From positions 1-27,004 of the forward strand of contig CAYGRM010000040.1 in assembly GCA_964352225.1 (NCBI GenBank): a DNA stretch of 27,004 nt, given 5' to 3'. This DNA comes from CAJQQY01 sp964352225. Its GTDB lineage: Bacteria; Bacteroidota; Bacteroidia; Chitinophagales; Saprospiraceae. This document shows positions 23,571-27,004 of this stretch, piece by piece (positions within the stretch are counted from its first letter, which is position 1; the number at the start of each line of letters is the position of its first letter). Below the pieces are notes generated by a model. It saw only the letters and a list, made by a program, of their open reading frames with translations. It was not told the origin of the DNA and searched no databases. The position numbers were made by a program, and so were the translations under genes.

Positions 23571-24458
23571 ATGAAAAAGTATAAAAAAATCTTAACGACT
23601 TTGGATATGAGTGAGTTAGATGAGGTGTTAGTAGATTACACTTTGAAAATGGCTAAATATTTAGATGCTAAAATTATTTATGGCGCTCATATCATTCCTG
23701 TGATTCTCATTCCTAATTTTATCAAATTAGATCCCAGTAACTTTTTTTTCCCAACTGCCCCTGCGGTAGAGAAAATTCGAGAAAAAGTTTTTAATGAAAT
23801 AAAAACGAAATCAAAGGATTCTGATTTAAGCATTCATATAAAAATTGAGGAAGGACGACCTTTTGCCAAACTTATGAAAATGGTTAATGAAGTTAAACCT
23901 GATTTATTGGTTTTTGGAAAAAAAGAAAAATCAGAGGGAAGTGGAATAACTGTCAAAAGAGTGGCTCATAATGCAGATGCCGATTTGCTTTTAGTTCCAC
24001 AGTCAGCAAAATTAGATATTCAAAAAATGATTGTTCCCATTGATTTTTCAGAAAATTCTTATCGAGCGATTCAAGTTGTTCAGCAACTAAAAAAGGCGAT
24101 GAAGCTAAATGGGAAAATTGATTTGTTGCATGTATTAGATGCTTCCGTGGTGGAACAATATTCATCATATCAAATCTACGAAAAGTTAAGCTCCTTACTT
24201 CCCAAAATAGCCGACCAACAATATCAAAAATTTATTAACCAATATGGTTTGGATGAGTCAAATTTTAATTTGATTTTTCAAATGACAGAAGGTGGGAATA
24301 TTGCAAATACATTGTTAGAATTTGCCTTAAAAGAAGACTATCAGCTCATCGTGATGGGAGCCAAAGGACATTCTTATTTCAATAACTTTGTTTTTGGAAG
24401 TGTCGCTGAAACTTTAATTGATTTGACACATCAACTTCCAATAATGATCATTCGGTAA
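23571..24458 (+). CDS. Tandem universal stress protein (two UspA domains)
   Basis: A 295-residue cytoplasmic protein with start at ATG 23571 (MKKYKKILTTLDMSELDEVL). The frame can be carried back to a TTG at 23520, but the added 17 residues precede the conserved first strand and are not needed. Domain one (about 1-145) opens KKILTTLDMSE and ends ADADLLLVP. Domain two (about 150-295) opens KMIVPIDFSENSYRA and closes with VMGAKGHSYFNNFVFGSVAE. This is the complete G-x2-G-x9-G-S ATP-binding motif. Domain one lacks it (VFGKKEKSEGSG), so only domain two is predicted to bind nucleotide. Usp proteins help survival under starvation and stress. The next gene, a cardiolipin synthase, starts 30 bp downstream and is likely co-transcribed. 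Confidence 0.92.
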   Translation: MKKYKKILTTLDMSELDEVLVDYTLKMAKYLDAKIIYGAHIIPVILIPNFIKLDPSNFFFPTAPAVEKIREKVFNEIKTKSKDSDLSIHIKIEEGRPFAKLMKMVNEVKPDLLVFGKKEKSEGSGITVKRVAHNADADLLLVPQSAKLDIQKMIVPIDFSENSYRAIQVVQQLKKAMKLNGKIDLLHVLDASVVEQYSSYQIYEKLSSLLPKIADQQYQKFINQYGLDESNFNLIFQMTEGGNIANTLLEFALKEDYQLIVMGAKGHSYFNNFVFGSVAETLIDLTHQLPIMIIR

Positions 24459-24488
24459 TTCGGTTTTAATAATTATTTATCAAAAAGT

Positions 24489-25928
24489 ATGTGGATTTTT
24501 GTTTTTATAATCCTAGTGTATTCAGTATTTCTATTGATTGTTTTGATAAAAATGATAATGGAAAATGGTAGTCCATCTAAGAGCTTAGCGTGGATGCTTT
24601 TCATTTCGTTTGTACCGATTGTAGGATTGATTTTTTATTTTTTACTTGGGAAAAACTATCGGAAGGCTAAAATATTTCAAATCAAAAGAACTAAGGATTA
24701 TGACATTTACGAAAGACATATAGAACATCATTTTGAGAATTTTGATCAACATCATTTGTTGGATACTCCATCAATTCGAAAGAAAAGTCGCTTAGTGAAA
24801 CTGTTGATGAAAAATAGTAAAGCACTTCTAAGCGATGGAAATCAAGTTAGGATTTTGAACGATGGAGAAGAAACTTTCGATACTATTTTTGAAGATTTAA
24901 AAAATGCAAAACAATATATTCACATTCAGTTTTATATTCTAGAAGACGGGATTTTATTGGAAAAAATGTTAGAAATTCTATCTCAAAAAGTTAAAGAAGG
25001 AGTTGTAGTAAGAGTGATTTATGATTCAGTTGGGAGTTGGAGTTTGAGTAAGGGATTTATTGACAAAGCCAAAAAAGAAGGAGTTCAAATCTTACCATTT
25101 ATGCCTGTTCGTTTTGGAAAATATGCCAATAAAATCAATTATCGAAACCATCGTAAGATTGTAGTGATAGATGGTATCATTGGGTTTACTGGAGGGATAA
25201 ACCTTTCTGATAAATATTTGCAAAATGGTGATCCAATGGAAGATTGGCGAGATACTCACCTTCGAATAGCAGGAAATGCAGCCAGTAGTTTGCAGATGGT
25301 TTTTTTGAGCGATTGGTATTTTGTGAGTGGTGAATATCTTTTTCAGAAGGAAGATTTTTTCCCAATTGATATAAAAGGGGGAGTGCCGATCCAAATCGTA
25401 ACGAGTGGTCCGGATTCCAATTATTCCAATATTAAGCAAGAATATTTTTCATTGATTACTAATGCAGAACAATACATTTACATCTGGACCCCCTACTTTG
25501 TTCCAGGTGAAAATATTATGTTTTCACTCAAAACTGCAGCCTTGAGTGGAGTTGATGTACGGATTATTTTGCCAGATGATTCTGATTCATTTTTGATTAA
25601 ATGGAGTACAAGATCTTATTTAGAAGAATTGTTGCAAGCAGGTGTGAAAATATATTTTTACAAAAAAGGATTTATGCACAGTAAGGTTTTGATTGCTGAT
25701 GATTTGGTAGCGAGTGTAGGAACAGCTAATGTAGATGAACGAAGTTTTGATCATAATTTTGAGGTGAATGCAATGATTTATGACAAGGTTATTTGTCAAG
25801 AATTGAAAACTCAATTTTATAAAGATCAAGCTGATTCTGAGCCTATTCTTTATCATGCCTTTATTTTGCGACCCTTGATGGAACGATTTAAAGAATCTTC
25901 TGCAAAATTAATGAGTCCATTGTTGTGA
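24489..25928 (+). CDS. cls: Cardiolipin synthase-type phospholipase D enzyme
   Basis: A 479-residue inner-membrane enzyme that joins two phosphatidylglycerols, or a related pair, to make cardiolipin. Residues about 2-20 and 33-52 are two membrane helices, as in ClsA. Two phospholipase D (HKD) motifs follow. The first is NHRKIVVIDG (His221, Lys223, Asp228) followed by GFTGGINL. The second is MHSKVLIADD (His397, Lys399, Asp404) followed by SVGTANVDERSF. Both catalytic sets are complete and the length is normal for the family. The start lies 30 bp after the universal stress gene, suggesting one stress-responsive transcript that changes membrane lipid composition. An MlaE-type permease gene lies 230 bp downstream. 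Confidence 0.95.
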   Translation: MWIFVFIILVYSVFLLIVLIKMIMENGSPSKSLAWMLFISFVPIVGLIFYFLLGKNYRKAKIFQIKRTKDYDIYERHIEHHFENFDQHHLLDTPSIRKKSRLVKLLMKNSKALLSDGNQVRILNDGEETFDTIFEDLKNAKQYIHIQFYILEDGILLEKMLEILSQKVKEGVVVRVIYDSVGSWSLSKGFIDKAKKEGVQILPFMPVRFGKYANKINYRNHRKIVVIDGIIGFTGGINLSDKYLQNGDPMEDWRDTHLRIAGNAASSLQMVFLSDWYFVSGEYLFQKEDFFPIDIKGGVPIQIVTSGPDSNYSNIKQEYFSLITNAEQYIYIWTPYFVPGENIMFSLKTAALSGVDVRIILPDDSDSFLIKWSTRSYLEELLQAGVKIYFYKKGFMHSKVLIADDLVASVGTANVDERSFDHNFEVNAMIYDKVICQELKTQFYKDQADSEPILYHAFILRPLMERFKESSAKLMSPLL

Positions 25929-26158
25929 TTTTTGTCATCGGCTGAAATGACAGAAATCAATTTTTCTTTTTTTCTTTCGGAATATTTTAAGAGAAAAAAG
26001 ATGATAGATTCTTTGCATTCGACAACTCGACAGGAAATGAAGGAATTTAGAAAAGGCTATTTTCAACTGGGGAAACGCTTTGATCGTTTTGATCTTCTTC
26101 ATGACAGGTTTTTCTGAAAATTTTAACAATTCTTTCAGCCTAGATTAATCTAATTACT

Positions 26159-26941
26159 ATGAATTTAACTTCAACTTATATTACTTCGATCCAGAACTAT
26201 TTCGAAGAAACTGGAAAGTTGAGCAGTTTTACTTTTCGATTTTTTCAAGAGGTTTTTACACCTCCATTTGAATGGAGAGAAATGTTTCGTCAGGCTTATT
26301 TATTGGGTTACAAATCATTATTTCTAGTTGGGATGACCGGTTTTATTATGGGGTTAGTTTTGACTTTGCAAACTAGACCTACGATGGTGGAGTTTGGTGC
26401 GGAAAGTTGGATTCCTTCCATGATAGGAATTTCCATTATTCGAGAAATTGGTCCGGTCATTACCGCTATGGTTTGTGCAGGCAAAGTTGCTTCGAGCATT
26501 GGTGCAGAATTAGGTTCCATGAAAGTGACCGAGCAAATTGATGCGATGGAAGTTTCAGGTACAAATCCTTTTAAGTTTTTAGTAGTAACTAGAGTAGTGG
26601 CAATTACTTTGATGTTGCCTTTGTTGACTGTCATGTCAGATGTAATTTCATTGTTAGGGTCATGGTTGATCGAGTCTGCTAAAGGAGACGTCACGCTTCG
26701 GCTTTATTTTTCCTTGGTGATAGATAGTCTTGATTTTGTAGATGTGGTACCTTCGTTTATAAAAACTTTCTTCTTTGGATTTATCATCGGAATTGTAGGT
26801 TGTTACAAAGGTTATCATTCCAGTAAAGGAACGGCAGGAGTTGGTGCAGCCGCAAATTCTGCAGTAGTACTCTCTTCCATTTTATTATTTGTAATGGATT
26901 TTATTGTCGTATTAGTTTCTGACATTTTTTATGATTTATAA
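26159..26941 (+). CDS. mlaE: MlaE-type ABC transporter permease (phospholipid trafficking)
   Basis: A 260-residue membrane protein of the MlaE/YrbE permease family. After a polar N-terminal amphipathic stretch (FFQEVFTPPFEWREMFRQ) it has about five to six hydrophobic helices. Family landmarks are GFIMGLVLTLQ, GISIIREIGPVITAMVCAGK with the following SSIGAELGSMKVTEQIDAMEV, and the C-terminal KTFFFGFIIGIVGCYKGY with TAGVGAAANSAVV. The REIGP and GxMxVxEQIDA segments are the most conserved parts and form the coupling region for the MlaF ATPase. It acts in the inner membrane, moving phospholipids to or from an MlaD-type partner. The ATPase and substrate-binding genes usually follow; the 63 bp left in the window contain no further start I can support. 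Confidence 0.94.
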   Translation: MNLTSTYITSIQNYFEETGKLSSFTFRFFQEVFTPPFEWREMFRQAYLLGYKSLFLVGMTGFIMGLVLTLQTRPTMVEFGAESWIPSMIGISIIREIGPVITAMVCAGKVASSIGAELGSMKVTEQIDAMEVSGTNPFKFLVVTRVVAITLMLPLLTVMSDVISLLGSWLIESAKGDVTLRLYFSLVIDSLDFVDVVPSFIKTFFFGFIIGIVGCYKGYHSSKGTAGVGAAANSAVVLSSILLFVMDFIVVLVSDIFYDL

Positions 26942-27004
26942 AAACGAAAAGGTTCTAAATGAATTCATTTGGTCAATTATAAATAGTTATTGAGTTATTG
27001 GTTC

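Noticed and set aside
25932..26117. Coding sequence between cls and mlaE
   Set aside because: The start is a TTG, no family is recognisable and an opposite-strand ORF overlaps it; not supported enough to list as a gene.
26308..26694. 128-residue minus-strand ORF inside mlaE
   Set aside because: It is the antisense shadow of a well-recognised permease gene.
1..27004. CRISPR array, tRNA/rRNA, insertion sequence, prophage or defence system
   Set aside because: No regularly spaced repeats, tRNA-like cloverleaf, transposase, integrase, phage or defence domain was recognised; the genes are core metabolic and envelope types.

Overview
The window is AT-rich, gene-dense DNA from a member of the Bacteroidota, probably Saprospirales-like. 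The evidence is a TamB gene followed directly by a lipoprotein-type TamA (TamL), a lipoprotein with an acidic/Lys surface-export-like sequence after its Cys, paired DUF4331 proteins, an SLC5-domain histidine kinase beside acetyl-CoA synthetase, and starts that generally lack clear Shine-Dalgarno sequences. Nearly all genes lie on the + strand. No tRNA, rRNA, CRISPR array, insertion sequence or phage gene was seen, so this looks like ordinary chromosome rather than an island. Layout: (A) 1-8515 is a short-chain fatty-acid block. It holds the C-terminal end of an ActP-like sodium:solute symporter, two small two-helix membrane proteins, a sensor kinase whose input domain is itself an SLC5 symporter (CrbS/CbrA type), a receiver-only response regulator, acetyl-CoA synthetase (acs) and a propionyl-CoA synthetase-like ligase (prpE). 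Together they import, sense and activate acetate and propionate. A 69-bp imperfect palindrome built of CATAG-like units lies between the two ligases. (B) 8770-11543 holds two secreted proteins that look like the N- and C-terminal halves of one DUF4331 domain, each with its own signal peptide, followed by a TPR protein. (C) 11745-13618 holds TerC and CorA membrane proteins, a probable divalent-metal pair. (D) 13745-21030 is tamB-tamL, the envelope assembly pair, separated by 2 nt. (E) 21235-22854 is a large methyltransferase with a duplicated N-terminal helical/winged-helix-like unit. It converges on a minus-strand gene, with a long hairpin between them. (F) 23026-26941 is a stress and membrane-lipid group: a small protein tentatively related to the eRF1/Pelota type, a tandem universal stress protein, a cardiolipin synthase-type phospholipase D enzyme and an MlaE-type lipid ABC permease whose partners would lie beyond the window. 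Several apparent long reading frames begin at TTG or early ATG codons that I judge to be wrong; corrected starts are given. The points most worth a second look are the split DUF4331 pair, the SLC5 sensor with an output-less regulator and a tiny membrane partner, the duplicated methyltransferase, and the CATAG palindrome.
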